Source of the DNA: Micrasema longulum | Taxonomy: Eukaryota; Arthropoda; Insecta; Trichoptera; Brachycentridae | DNA length: 64,000 nucleotides | Direction of reading: 5' to 3' | Assembly: GCA_022494885.1 (NCBI GenBank) | Contig: JAGVSM010000516.1 | Span: 1-64,000 of the forward strand | Shown here: piece after piece, positions 21,410 through 32,744 of the stretch | How the letters are laid out: each line of letters begins with the position of its first letter | Position numbering within the stretch: position 1 is the stretch's first letter | The notes under the pieces: generated by a model | What the model was told of the DNA's origin: nothing | The model's database searches: none | The model's input: only the letters and a program-made list of their open reading frames with translations | Translations under genes and position numbers: made by a program

Positions 21410-21605
21410 GGTTCACTGACATGCACGGCACTATCACATCAACATAGGCTTATTAAATATTCGAACGCACTGTACAGTCCATTTTGATTATGGTGAATAT
21501 AGTGTGCCTACCAATACAAACTATTTTGTATGTTTAATTGCTTCACCGACTGGCACTGACACATTAACATAAGGTTTTCAAACATTCGAACGCACTGTAC
21601 TTAGG
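21410..21605. repeat. Direct repeat ending in ATTCGAACGCACTGTAC
   Basis: GGCACTATCACATCAACATA... to ATTCGAACGCACTGTAC (21423-21473) recurs as GGCACTGACACATTAACATA... to ATTCGAACGCACTGTAC (21554-21601). The second unit touches the TIR element that begins at 21603. Confidence 0.6.
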
Positions 21606-22412
21606 AGCCTTATGCTGAAAGATGTGACACTCGACAATAGTCGATTGGGTATCTCGATTGCTTTGTCATAATGCTATTTTTGAAAATCCTTCGACAATTT
21701 AATTATAAAGACGAATGAGAAAGTGGCAACACTAACAAATCCGTATTTATCTATGTCTCTCCTGGTCTCCTGCCACACGTAAACCTTTATTGTTTGTTGT
21801 CATACTTCTTCCGTTGAATATTTTGAGTATTGATATGTACTTTAATTTTTTACATTAATATGTTTAACTGAAATGTTTTACTGAGACACTGCAACATTGA
21901 TAATTATTATTTGCCTTTGACATAACACACATCTACATGTCATTAGAAATATTTCATATTTATTCAATGGATTTTAAAAACATATTGTAAAATATATCTC
22001 AAATACGTATTTTGACATTGACAAGTGATAAAATAATTTTTAAATCATGTTTCTAGTAAAACTTTATTTGATAATGGATTAAATATAAGTACAGTTTTAT
22101 TTGTTGCACATTTGTTGATACTTCATCATCATAACATTGATCAGCGTTGTAAATTTTAAGTTAAAATACAACAAAAATACCTATTCGATATTCAAACGTG
22201 AATGTCGAGCGTTTAACAATAACAAAGTTTGACAGCCGAAGTTACGATATCGCATTCGATTGTCAATGTCAAGTGCTTTGGGGCACTTGAAATAAAGTCG
22301 ATTGATTTTCGATCGACTGCATTCGTACGCGTGGTTAAAGAATGCTGACACTCGTCGAATTACGGAAGTCGCATACGATTCTAAAGACGACTGAGTCCAG
22401 CATAAGGCCTCT
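21603..22412. mobile_element. TIR element with ends AGGAGCCTTATGCTG (family D)
   Basis: The left end AGGAGCCTTATGCTG is inverted at the right as CAGCATAAGGCCTCT. Inside both ends lies a TGACACTCG motif, and the interior has several CGATTG and TCGATTG blocks. No coding frame fits, so it is non-autonomous. The flanks show no obvious target duplication. The ATAAGGCC end is also seen in the small repeats at 3575-3725 and 10813-10965. Confidence 0.5.
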
Positions 22413-22414
22413 GG

Positions 22415-24620
22415 TTTGTAATCATGGCATTGAATTATTGGTGAATTTTATATTTTACCGAATTCAGTAAAAACAGCAAGGCAACAGTTATTATAGTCAA
22501 TTTACCAAATAAATCATTTCCTTCTATCTGTCGACGTATATTATGCATTCAGAACCTTCTAAACATACCTCACACGACAGTATCACATTATTTCTTAAAA
22601 CGGAAATTACCAATAATTTTAATTATACTACAATAACATTTTATTAATAAAATGCCGTTCAAATAAGTTTCACAAAAATGAAAAAATATGTACAACCCTC
22701 ATTAAACACATATTGTTAACCGTCTCTAGAGAATAATCTTCTAAACAAATTACAATAATTTATTAGACATCCTCTTTTTTAAGATATGTTGATTTTTTAT
22801 CCGTACTTTTGGGTTTATTTTTGTTTCTTTTATTAAAATATTTTTAATGTTTTTTTTTTATTGTGTACGTGATGTAACGTAAAACTGATAAAATCATGTA
22901 TACCCACGATTCGGCTATGCCTACGTGGGTTTAACTTCGTATTATTTTATTATATTTTATGTTATGTTTGCAAACTATGTAATGTAAGAAATAAATGACA
23001 ATGAATTTTTTTTAAAATAAACACATAACTTTATTTTTAGGGGTTGGTGAATCCGTGTAAACAGAATTCACCTTTAACGATTTAAATAAATTTGTGATGG
23101 CAGACATTTTATTAATTATTTTCTCCAAAACTGACAATATGAGCTAGCGGATTATGCAGCCAACAATCTATTAAGATGTACTCAAACCAGAGACAATCAA
23201 TATATAATAACACGGACTAACCTGGTGTTGAGTCTTCTTCCTTGTCGGTGATCAGCTAATGCTATCAAGGAAAGTGTTGATCAGGAAAACTGCATGCACA
23301 CAACTGTCTGGAGTCTGGAGGCGGCGCGGTGGATGATGCTGAATGGCGATGGATGATAAAAGGTTTGCGGCGTTGTGTGAGTTTAAGCGTTAGGTTATAT
23401 TAACTTTCATGGTGAAATAGCGAAAAATAGTGTTCAACAATTCGAAAAGCGTGCAAACATAACCCGTTGAAAAAGCAAAGAGAAGCGGGGGACGAGCAGT
23501 GTAGCCAAACCATCAAATGTCCCGTCAGGCGTGGCAACCTCACAAAACCAAAATTACCCAGTGTCTACTTTATTCTATTGCTTGCTTATTTGTCTATTGC
23601 TTACCCATAATTACTCTGGCTAAAATACATCGAAACAAATTATCGGCTCAACCAGGGGTATTTATTATTTATGCTTCTGATATAATGAAAATCATCATGA
23701 TTACTCTTTATTTTTTAAAAAAAAGCTCCCTTTTATTTTAAAATAAATGGGTTTCTTCCATGGAACACGAGCAACTCCCATAAGTTAAATAAATGAACAT
23801 CATGAAAACTTTTGTTTAACCCTGATTTTTTATACCTCAAATAAGTAATATATCTAGAATGTTAAAGTTTAATACATTTTTTTTATGTACACTTCAGCCT
23901 CCTTTTAAAAATGTTTTAATGTATTTCAACCCTTTCAACTGTTATTTGAATATAAACACTCACGAATTCACCCTTTGATATCGCATTATTTCTATATCGC
24001 TCTAAGTGCAGTCAGTTATTGTGATTCTCAGAAGGAAGAGAAGTCCCTTTAATAATAATGATTCTTGTCCCCTGAGATGGAACATTCATCGTCAGGACTT
24101 GGAATGAGATTCCTTGGACAACGTCCTTTATATAAAATGATAATGTGAACGTGGACAAGTTTGTCGGGAAGGAAAAATTCTACTCCTTTTAAGAAATAAA
24201 ATGTAACGTCTTTTCGTCGGGTTTTGTATTATTTATTATCTGGGTATTTCGAAACTTCCTGGTGTAAATTATTTTCAACTTTAAATGAAATCATTACAGT
24301 ACTCTACATCACTGTATTTGATTTTTTCAAACAGTTGCTTTAATCTGCCAAAAAACATTATTAAATAATAAATGGTGGAATGAAATATCGCTTACCTGTA
24401 TAATAAATTAACGTTGTCGTTATGTTTTGGTTTATTTCGAATAAAAATGTCTGCCTTAAAACAGTTTGTAGGTACTTTGTTAGGCAGACTACACAAAATC
24501 CAGAGAAATTCATTACCTAAATCATGTAGTAAATAAAAAAAATCTATTTTTTTTATAATAAACTGTGATGATTATTCTTATTTTTAAATCAATATATATT
24601 TTTTTAAATCTTAGCTGCAT
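22415..24620. other. Long low-repeat, unassigned stretch
   Basis: No gene was recognised. The 74-codon frame at 23517-23741 has no motif. GC rises modestly at about 23230-23520. A hairpin with ACCCACG / CGTGGGT stems at about 22903-22931 precedes an A-rich AAATAAATGACAATGAAT stretch and could be a LINE 3' UTR end. Confidence 0.4.
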
Positions 24621-24632
24621 TGTATCCCAACA

Positions 24633-24770
24633 ATATTTTGAGTATGTCCAAATGTTTAAAGACAGGCTGGATTTCCTCCCTAAGTGGCCATTTGTAACAT
24701 TCACTATTCTGCCAACATTTAAACGTCCATATTTTCTCAACTTTTCTATCTGTTGTTTTTTTTGTGAATT
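24633..24770 (+). mobile_element. Family A, internally deleted copy
   Basis: It starts with the terminal block TTGAGTATGTCCAAATGTTT and GGCTGGATTTCCTCCCTAAG. It then jumps directly to the body blocks TGTAACATTCACTATTCTGC and CATATTTTCTCAACTTTTC. The first inverted block (CAACAGAGATGG) is deleted. Confidence 0.55.
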
Positions 24771-24899
24771 AAATTCACTTTACATTACTGTCAAAAGGTA
24801 GATAAAGAACCAGAAATCATTTATAACAATAAAAATGTATTCATTAAAAATGTAATTTTCACGTTGTTAAAATACTCGTAAGTGTGGATAATGTGGCTA

Positions 24900-25075
24900 C
24901 CTATTTATTTATAAATTTATTGCATAAATAAGTACATATTTAATTCTAGGGAATCCATATAAAAGTAGTGAATGACAAAATTAATACGGAGCGTCCTCTG
25001 GTTAAGATAATCTCCATCTACTCGTAACATAGCTCAGCCTGTTCTAGGATGGAGATTTTTTTATATTTTTAAGTG
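24900..25075 (+). repeat. Family G hairpin repeat, copy 2
   Basis: Blocks TTTATTGCATAAATAAGTAC, ATACGGAGCGTCCTCTGGTT and AGCTCAGCCTGTTCTAGGAT are shared with copies at 6365-6525 and 37300-37450. CTCCATCTA and TAGGATGGAG form the arms of a hairpin. Confidence 0.55.
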
Positions 25076-25079
25076 TAAG

Positions 25080-26520
25080 TATATCTTTTCTATTATGTTT
25101 TATCTCATCAAAACAATTTTTGTGCTGTAGGTATGACAAACAAATAATCAATCTACATCAATAACTTATAATCAGCAACCAGGTATTGACAAGAAGAAAA
25201 AAAACGCAAAATGAATCTACGAGACATTTACATACAAAAATCACCAACATAATAGGGGGAGGCACATTGGTAAAACGCAAATTTGTAAAAACAATGTCGT
25301 TATTTTGTTAAATAGTTGAAATTAAGCAACTCACTTTAAAATATTAATGGATCGACTGCTAAGCTAAAATTTTGTCGTTGCAGCAACTTTCAAATCTTCA
25401 TGAAATCGGTAGAATATATTTTTTTTTATGGAACAAAAAACTTCTGTGACTCCAATTTTCAAAAGTCAAAGGGTTCAAGTGTCATATATTGACCGATGAT
25501 GCTAGAACTCTTTCTACACGTAGAATTTGTTAAAGAGCAACGAATTTAGTGAAAAGTACCTGCTACTGAAAATACGGAAAATAATTAAGGAGCGTTTTGA
25601 CAGTAGGAAGCCACAATTACATCTTCTACTACATAAAAAGTAAGGTTAGTAATCTTACGGTTTAGTAACTTGTCTAAGATCAATGAAATATTAAAACGGT
25701 CGACCTTGAATAGCGCCAATAAACTATTGTTTTTTGTGAACTATGAATATGCCAGCATCGCAATTTAGAGCATAGATCTGGCAACGCCAGAGAGAAGTAG
25801 TAGTCGAATTATTTCGACACGCGACCGTATGTTTGCACATATGTTTATTCAGTTGTCAGTAATTGTTGCAAAATAAAATAAAATAAATCAATTATATAAC
25901 AGGGTACAAATCTAGAATACAATTAGTAGACCGCGATACTACCACAAAATTATAACTTAACTCTAATTGCAAACAAACATTTAAGTTTATAACAAAATAA
26001 ATCTTGAGGACGTCGTTAAGAAATTCTTAATTATATTATTTTTGCGTTCGTAAAAAATGCGCCTCGTGCTTTGAAAACATTTTATTGTGATTTGAATCTT
26101 TAAAAAAATGGAGCCTTAAATTTTAAAGCCCGGCTAAATTAATAAAGTTATTAAACATTAAAATTCGCAGACAGATCTGCACAGACTCTAACTCTACAAT
26201 GGCGGCCTCAAAACTTCTTTAATTTGTCACGTCCTGCTGTCAACGACATTATTATCACAACACGGAGGTTCAAAAACCTTCCACCAAACTTTGGGATCAA
26301 GATATGTATAGATATTTAATTATGTTGTTAAACCAGGACTTAATTCAATTTGCTGGCATTTAATTTTGGGAGTAAATTATGAATTTGAAATATCATAAAC
26401 GTGATTTGAAATCATATATCACATATTATGGCTTAGAAATTCCTTTCTTCTTGTTTTGAAGTTTATACGGCACTGCATTTTAAAACTAAATGCAGCGTAG
26501 TTTGATCGTCTGTTACAATA
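25080..26520. other. Unassigned stretch
   Basis: No coding frame, TIR pair or shared repeat was recognised. Confidence 0.45.
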
Positions 26521-26524
26521 CATG

Positions 26525-26695
26525 ATGGTAAGTTCATAAGTCTAACGTCTCACGTATCAGTCCAGGAACAATTCAATATTTAAGTTCGAAAAATCTTTAC
26601 AATCAATATTTCCCTTCCACCGTGCCAGGAATCAAACCCAAGACCTTAAAAATCGTTGTTCACCGCATCAACTATCACAGAATGACTTATTCGTA
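26525..26695 (-). mobile_element. Degenerate SINE-1 copy
   Basis: On the minus strand the sequence has a tRNA-like head with GGTCTTGGGTTTGATTCCTG (B box). Beyond it lies the body-like ACTGATACGTGAGACGTTAG. It is more diverged than the other copies. Confidence 0.45.
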
Positions 26696-26809
26696 TCTCC
26701 ATTCGATTCCCTTATTTAGGATTTTTACCTGAAAGCAGCTATCTGTCGAAAACACTGGTCCAGGGTTTTGGTTCTATTTCACATGTATAACTGTATTCTT
26801 CATCCAATA

Positions 26810-27511
26810 TGCTGACAAGCCAGTCTCGCGGTTAAGTGGATTTTTTGAAATTATTTTTGTATTTACTTATGCAAAAGTCGACACCAAATAAGAATGTCTA
26901 CGCTTACATAGTGACTGTAGTGTAAACAATATAGTTTCTTGAAAATGTACGAAAATAATAATATAAAATATTTTAATAAAAACGCACTACTTTGATTGAC
27001 GTCACTGGTTCATATCCAACCAATGAGTGAGAGCTGTAAAAATATCAGGTTGGCTTACCTTAAACGAACCAATTGTAAAAACTAACAGAGAACAACCTCT
27101 GACGTCACACGCGGAGGATTTTCAGAAATACAAAACTATAAAAAATCATAGCGCTGATAATATAATATGTAAAAAAAAATAATTAAAATGTGGCTTAGTA
27201 AAATAGTCTATCATTAACAAATAAAAAATACAAAAAAGACACTGAACTTCCTCATTATGTAAAATTAAATTAAAATTAAATAATAGGCAAAAAAATATTA
27301 GATAATGTCTTTCCTCACTTGGTGAAGTGAATACTTGTTCTGAGGTATGTAGCATATAGTATTATATTATGTATTGATTGATTTGGTGTTTGTTTTGTAG
27401 AACTCCGTATGAAAACTTTTTTATTTTTTTATTTTAGAAGATAAACATGAAAAGAAAATGTTAAAGGAAAAATAATGAAACCCACTAAACCGCGAAACTG
27501 GCTTGTCAGCA
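26810..27511. mobile_element. 702-bp TIR element (family C) carrying family B sequence
   Basis: The left end, TGCTGACAAGCCAGTCTCGC followed by GGTTAAGTGG, is matched by the inverted right end CCACTAAACC followed by GCGAAACTGGCTTGTCAGCA. The two arms agree at 28 of 30 positions. The interior includes a family B copy and no transposase frame. The bases outside the ends do not show a clear target duplication. The class of transposase that would mobilise it is unknown. Confidence 0.7.
26900..27258 (+). mobile_element. Family B TIR element inside family C
   Basis: It contains TTTCTTGAAAATGTACGAAA, CCTCTGACGTCACACGCGGA, AAATCATAGCGCTGATAATA and the right terminus ACACTGAACTTCCTC. The left terminus is not preserved. 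Confidence 0.6.
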
Positions 27512-27529
27512 GGTTTTTTATTTTTCCTT

Positions 27530-27795
27530 TACAAAGAAAAAAGTTGGAAAAATTTTATAAATTTTAAAATTAGTATAAACATTATTAAACATTAAAAGCA
27601 TTCGTATTTTTTACACAAAATTTATTTATAAAAATGACTGTTAACATAAAATAAAAATCAATATAAAGCCTTGTTACATATTAGCCATTTAATTTTTTTT
27701 TTCTTAAGAGTTTTGTCAACATTTTCTTTTAAGATCTGCTTAAGAATCTTTTTAAAAATTTTAGGAATTGTATAATAAAGCTCATATAAATCACC
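27530..27795 (-). mobile_element. Possible LINE 3' end remnant
   Basis: A minus-strand reading gives DLYELYYTIPKIFKKILKQI, which resembles the 'lYn.iP..ik' end of LINE ORF2 proteins. The flanking sequence is A-rich on that strand. The evidence is a single short motif, so this is tentative. Confidence 0.35.
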
Positions 27796-27852
27796 TTGAT
27801 ATATATATATATATATATATATGTACATATATATATATGTATATATATATGA
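27796..27852. repeat. AT dinucleotide microsatellite
   Basis: A run of AT repeats is broken by GTAC and GT steps (ATATGTACATATATATATAT). Confidence 0.9.
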
Positions 27853-27854
27853 TT

Positions 27855-28640
27855 AAGTTATGAAATAAAATCACTTAAATCTATCTGAAGATATACGTAT
27901 TTTATTACATCGAGTATCAAGCTGTAGAATCATTTATAGCTGTTTTTAACATTTTTATTATTTTGTAATAAAGAAACAGTTGAGTAGTTTGTTATCAAAT
28001 AATATTCTGTTTATTTTATAGAGGCCGAAAGTAGGCATTTGTTAATTTTCGGATAACTCGCTACTCAATTAATGTCCCAATAAAGTTTAACCCGTTCAAT
28101 TAACCAATAAAAGGGTTAATCCTAAACCAACTCGAGCCTTTCTTGCCTTCTAATTCAATGAATGTCGCTATTGGCGGGAAATATCAGCGTCAGAGCTCCC
28201 CAAACAGAATTACCCCCGTTACGAGGTGCCTTTTATGGAAAAACCATAAAAAACGCATTACATCTACTCAATTACACAAACTCAAAGAAAACAGATGCTT
28301 TATGTTTATAAAGTACATTATTATCAACACAGTAAGCACCTTTTGTGAGGGTTACATAATTTTACAAAAGTTTAGGTCGTTCGCAAATACCTTCGCAGTT
28401 GGAACGAATCTCTTAAATTACAACCTACCGATTTCAAATGATGGATTACGGTAAGCCAAAGCTTCGCCATTATCCTGTGTTTCTCTCGTTTCAATACTGC
28501 CCCATTGTTGTGGCTGAGCTTTATTTACTTGTCTGTTTAAATAAACTAGTTTCTCGACGGTTGTTAATATCAAAATGTCGAAAACGAAATTTTTCGCTAA
28601 AAATGGTTAAATCATCTTTAAAATGGACGTAGAGCGCAAA
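27855..28640. other. Low-repeat stretch, no supported gene
   Basis: The frames at 28143-28454 (103 codons) and 28438-28632 show no recognisable domain. No shared repeat was seen. This may be host single-copy DNA. Confidence 0.4.
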
Positions 28641-28679
28641 TATTGCGCATGTGTTTGCTTGTCATATTGCAAACAATGC

Positions 28680-29085
28680 TGTCAGATTAAGTCAGCCACC
28701 GTGCAAGATACGAGTACATTTTCTAAGATGAGTATCTCCGAGCTGCGCAGGGACACACGAGTAAGGAGATATCATCGTTTCCGGGTCTAACACAGATCCG
28801 AGAACGTCTCCACCTTGTGACAGCCACTGATATAGAACATCCTCCGAAGTTGAATAATGGGCGCGGCGCCTTCCCTCCCGGCCACCTACCCGAGCTTTGT
28901 TCCCGGTCTGCATCTGCGATCGGCATTTCACCAATTAAACGCAAAGTTATTCAGCCAATGGTGAATTCTGAATGCCAACAACCGATCGGGACGCTTGTGG
29001 CTGGTTTCCTGGGATTATCTCGAGATATGGGAAGGTGTCGAATGCAATGTCGTAAGACTGATTTTACTACATTCCGCAACTAAGT
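28680..29085. other. GC-rich single-copy island
   Basis: GC content is clearly higher than in the flanks, with CpG-containing stretches such as GGGCGCGGCGCC. Open frames exist on both strands (28692-28934 and 28723-28944 minus; 28817-29083 plus), which is expected when stop codons are rare in GC-rich DNA. None carries a recognised motif. No copy exists elsewhere in the window. Host promoter, first exon or conserved enhancer DNA are all possible. Confidence 0.4.
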
Positions 29086-29089
29086 ACCT

Positions 29090-30055
29090 CGATCGCTTCC
29101 TATTCACTTATAATTTATCGCGAATCTATTTGGGGCGGTTTAACTTCACTTGCGAATACTGAAATATTTTACTACGCAGATTGCATTGTTTCGCTTTTAA
29201 ATTTTATCTCGCTTGTCAAAAAAGAAAGCGCTCTTTGAAGACTTAATTTGAATTTCTTTTGAGAAAATAAGCGTTCCTACGGCTATTTTATTAAAACCCT
29301 CGCTTTTTCGTGAGAAATCAGAAGACATGTTCCCCTCGCGCTCTGTAAAATAACAGAGAAACTCCGTAAATATCTTCCGGGTCTTCTTGGGGCGAAAGGG
29401 GGCGGAGGCGGGAAACCTCGCGAGTTGCGAGGGATTATTTATAGCCGAATAAAAACAGGTACAGCCTTTGTACGGGCTCAACGTGGACTTTGGCGGATTA
29501 TATTTATTTTTTCCAACTAACATTCAGAACCCGATTAGATTATACGCCATTGCCCCAGGTGAAATACTTTCCGATATGATGTATGCGAACGTAAAGGAGA
29601 TAAATGGCGGAGGATCTTCATTTTTTCTGAATTTTTCCATCCTTCGAACTTTTTGTTAGAAATGAGTTAATATTTCATCAACAATGGAAAACGTTCATTG
29701 TTTGCCACCACAAAAAGCGCTTGAATTATGATCCAACGCGTCTTAGGAGATATTTTCCCCCAAAACAAAATTTGTTTACCCTAAAATTAAAGGTTTTGTT
29801 TTCGTTGTGGGACATAATAATCAAACAAACACAATTTGTGTTTGCACTGGACTTATATGCAATATTCACATAATTGTTTACAATTCCCTTTTCATACAAT
29901 GAAAAAAAATGTAAATTCAATTTGCAACTCCTCGTTGGTTTTAAACACTGACAAGAATCTTATATTATCTGTAGTGATAAACGTTCAATTTTTGTATGTT
30001 AAAAAAAATCTATTGAATTCTACGAGAAAACAAGTTGACTTATACATTGCATTTG
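29090..30055. other. Low-repeat stretch with a second GC-rich patch
   Basis: A GC-rich patch at about 29325-29480 contains GGGGCGAAAGGGGGCGGAGG. The 108-codon minus frame at 29197-29523 has no recognised domain. The rest is AT-rich with nothing recognised. Confidence 0.35.
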
Positions 30056-30062
30056 TTTATAA

Positions 30063-30500
30063 AAAAGTTCAGTGATACGATAAATTGGATACAAAAATGT
30101 TTTCTTCCGCGGGGTAAAAGTTAGAGCAGATAATTGTTCAAGAAGTTTCTCGGAAATGTACGAAAATACAATTTAATAAAAATAGACTACTTTAAAATGT
30201 CGCAGGTTCAGGTGTAAAAGATCACAGAATAGAACAAAAACAGACAATCAATTGTGTGTTGTGGTAGATTTCCTGTTTCCGGGTAGCCATTTTTAGCGTG
30301 GTTAAAAAGGCACGGGCTTCTTTTTTTAAATGTTAGAAATACTCACCGACTTAAACTTGTGACGTCACTGACGGAGTAATATGAAAATTACAAAACTTAA
30401 ACAAATTTTAGCGATGATAGTACGATACCTATTGTGTTTCTTTTTTAAATTTCGCTTAGTTTTATAGTCTGTTCATAATTCCCATCCAAAAAAATAAAAT
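30063..30500 (+). mobile_element. Family B TIR element
   Basis: It starts AAAAGTTCAGTG and contains GGATACAAAAATGTTTTCTT, GTTTCTCGGAAATGTACGAA and CTTGTGACGTCACTGACGGA. The right end is approximate. It is somewhat longer and more diverged than the copy at 20800-21188. Confidence 0.55.
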
Positions 30501-30504
30501 ATTA

Positions 30505-31415
30505 AATAGCCAAAATATCGTATAACAGACCACTTACAAAACTTACAACATTCGTCTACGTGCGTATGTTTAAAACACGGTGCATTTGATGTATACGCAT
30601 CAGCTACTAGTGTATGAAATAATTATAAAACTTTAATATTATATAATACTATTTTAATTATTACATATTACTATAATACAGTTAGAGGTATTATAATACT
30701 AGTCTGAAATAATAATACTACGAACAACAATTGGGTTTCTTAAAGAAAATCGAAAGAATGAATGTATTAATGAACTAGGATATAAAATAACACTGCATAA
30801 TGTTTTGAACTAAACTTAAACTACTATTTTTTCATGTGTATTTACACCTAAATTATTATTTATTGACTTAACTGTTTTAATATTAAGGACAATAGAGGTT
30901 ACTCAATCAATAAATCTAATGTTTATATTAATCCAATAACAAAATTAAAAACAAATCAATACTGTCATCACTTGTCTACTAATACCTTCCTTGAGTGTTT
31001 ATTGGCTTGAACTTTTCCTTAATAGAGTAAAAAGTTTGAGTCTCTGAGGGATGCCATAGAAATTTTCTTTTCTTTCGTATAAAATAAACGTAGAAAGGTC
31101 TTTCAGCCCACGTTCTGTCGTCTCTGACCTCAGAGAGAGTCAGGGGAAATTAAATGAAAGTGTTTTGATAATATTTTACGTATTAAAACTATTGACAGAA
31201 TAAAGTATTTCATCAAAGACACTTATCGGTTTATGATTCATTCGTTTGTAGAGAGAACTTTTTATATTACAATCCCTTCAATGCTGTACGCATACTTAAT
31301 ATTTTTAAAACTTAAAAAAAATAGTTTTTGGCTTTTCCAACGCTAGAAATCTAACAGATAATTTTATGTTATCATAAACATATATTTGCCTCGTTATTGT
31401 GTGCAAAACGAAATA
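30505..31415. other. Unassigned AT-rich stretch
   Basis: Nothing recognised beyond AT-rich low-complexity sequence. Confidence 0.5.
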
Positions 31416-31418
31416 TTT

Positions 31419-31640
31419 TATGTGTGTTCAAATGTTTGTAGGCGAAGATTGCCAGTTTTTTTGCATTGTAAAAGTCAACAGATGGATAAATAAACAAGGA
31501 TGTTTAAGTATAGACGAAATAATGAGCTTTCACACAATGTTTAAAAAACAGTGTCTTCATTAAATCAGCCAATTACAGGTCATTAGCACTATAAATGCCT
31601 GGACTTTCAGATTACTTCTCAAAAGTTGTTATATATCTCA
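31419..31640 (-). mobile_element. Family A, diverged copy
   Basis: On the minus strand it shows GGCATTTATAGTGCTAATGA, CCTGTAATTGGCTGATTTAA and CATTATTTCGTCTATACTTA. It ends at GTTCAAATGTTTGTAGGC, a weak match to the family terminus (reverse sense). It is older than the other copies. Confidence 0.5.
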
Positions 31641-31674
31641 TGTGTCTAATAAATAATCGTAAGATCACGAAATA

Positions 31675-31790
31675 AAACTTTGGTGGAGATGGGAGCGAAC
31701 TGTTAATCCTTAAACCTAAATTTGCGATGCTACCACGGGACTACAGACCCTTTTACTGTAGACCAATTTATCGTGGGGTAATTACTCAGC
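31675..31790 (-). mobile_element. Possible SINE-2 head, degenerate
   Basis: The minus strand reads GGGTCTGTAGTCCCGTGGTA and later ACAGTTCGCTCCC. These resemble the SINE-2 opening and its B box. No body is recognisable. Confidence 0.3.
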
Positions 31791-31794
31791 TAGG

Positions 31795-32435
31795 TGGCTT
31801 CAGAATCAGCATTTTTGATTTACCCACTGAAAACTCTTGAGGTATATATATAGAGTAAACATGAGCGTTCGAAATATGTTCCCTCAACCTGCGGCCAATT
31901 GGCATTTGTTTGATAGAACAGACTTCGTTCTGTTGCGAGGGTTCACTGGCTACTTTTCTCCTCGCAATTACTAAAATGCCTATATGTACTCTAAGATACT
32001 GCACAAATCGATGTCCAAAAGCGATGTTTTAATCTTTCACCGGTAAGTAATGTTCTTATCTTAATGAACACTCGTTTAAAATAGCTATTTTAATGTTAAA
32101 AAACGTTTTATGAATATTATATATTTATTCATATTTCACTCGTACAAACCATAAACAATAATAAAAATATAAACTCTCACTGGGGTTACCCGTGCCAAGG
32201 ACACTTAAAGATACACTTTTTAAAATGTTTTCGCATTTGAGAATAAACAAAGTAGACTAACTTAATACATAAAGATAATTAACAAAATATTCAGACTGTT
32301 TTAAAAACTAGGTATAAATAAACATCTATATTTTTTATGTTGCAAAAACGCACAATGAAAATAACAAAAACCTAACATAAAAAATACATTTGTGGAGCAG
32401 TTGATTTAATATTAGTTTGGGCGAATAAGACAATC
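31795..32435. other. Unassigned stretch
   Basis: The 72-codon minus frame at 31786-32004 has no recognised motif. Nothing else was seen. Confidence 0.45.
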
Positions 32436-32439
32436 CATT

Positions 32440-32740
32440 TTACTTCTACCTAGCTCCACTTTCCATTTTTTTTATTGCTTTTTTAAGCATTTTCTCGTTA
32501 CAAATTGTTTTAATAGATAGTGGAAGTAGGATATAGATTTTAATTAAATAATAATCAAAATCCCTTTGTCCAAAAGTGGTATCAGTTTGCATTTGATGAG
32601 GTTGTCTTTGTTTTGAGGATTTAGTGATTATATTATTTGTATGTGTATGAGTAAGAGTAGTTTTTGAATCTGTAAGCGAGTATTGTTTTAGCGTATAATT
32701 GTTTTGATGTGTTATGATATGTTACCAGCTATTTTTTTTC
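32440..32740 (-). mobile_element. LINE 3' end remnant
   Basis: A minus-strand reading contains NTRLTDSK followed by TTFGQRDFDYYLIKIYILLP and LKKAIKKMES. These match the 'nTR', 'FG.r...Y....yN.LP' and 'Fkk.lK' series that ends CR1/Jockey LINE ORF2 proteins. It lacks the RT core and has frame changes. Confidence 0.5.
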
Positions 32741-32744
32741 TCTA

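Noticed and set aside
28692..29083. Overlapping ORFs in the GC-rich island as exons
   Set aside because: Frames are open on both strands, as expected from low stop-codon frequency in GC-rich DNA. No domain or consistent splice context was recognised.
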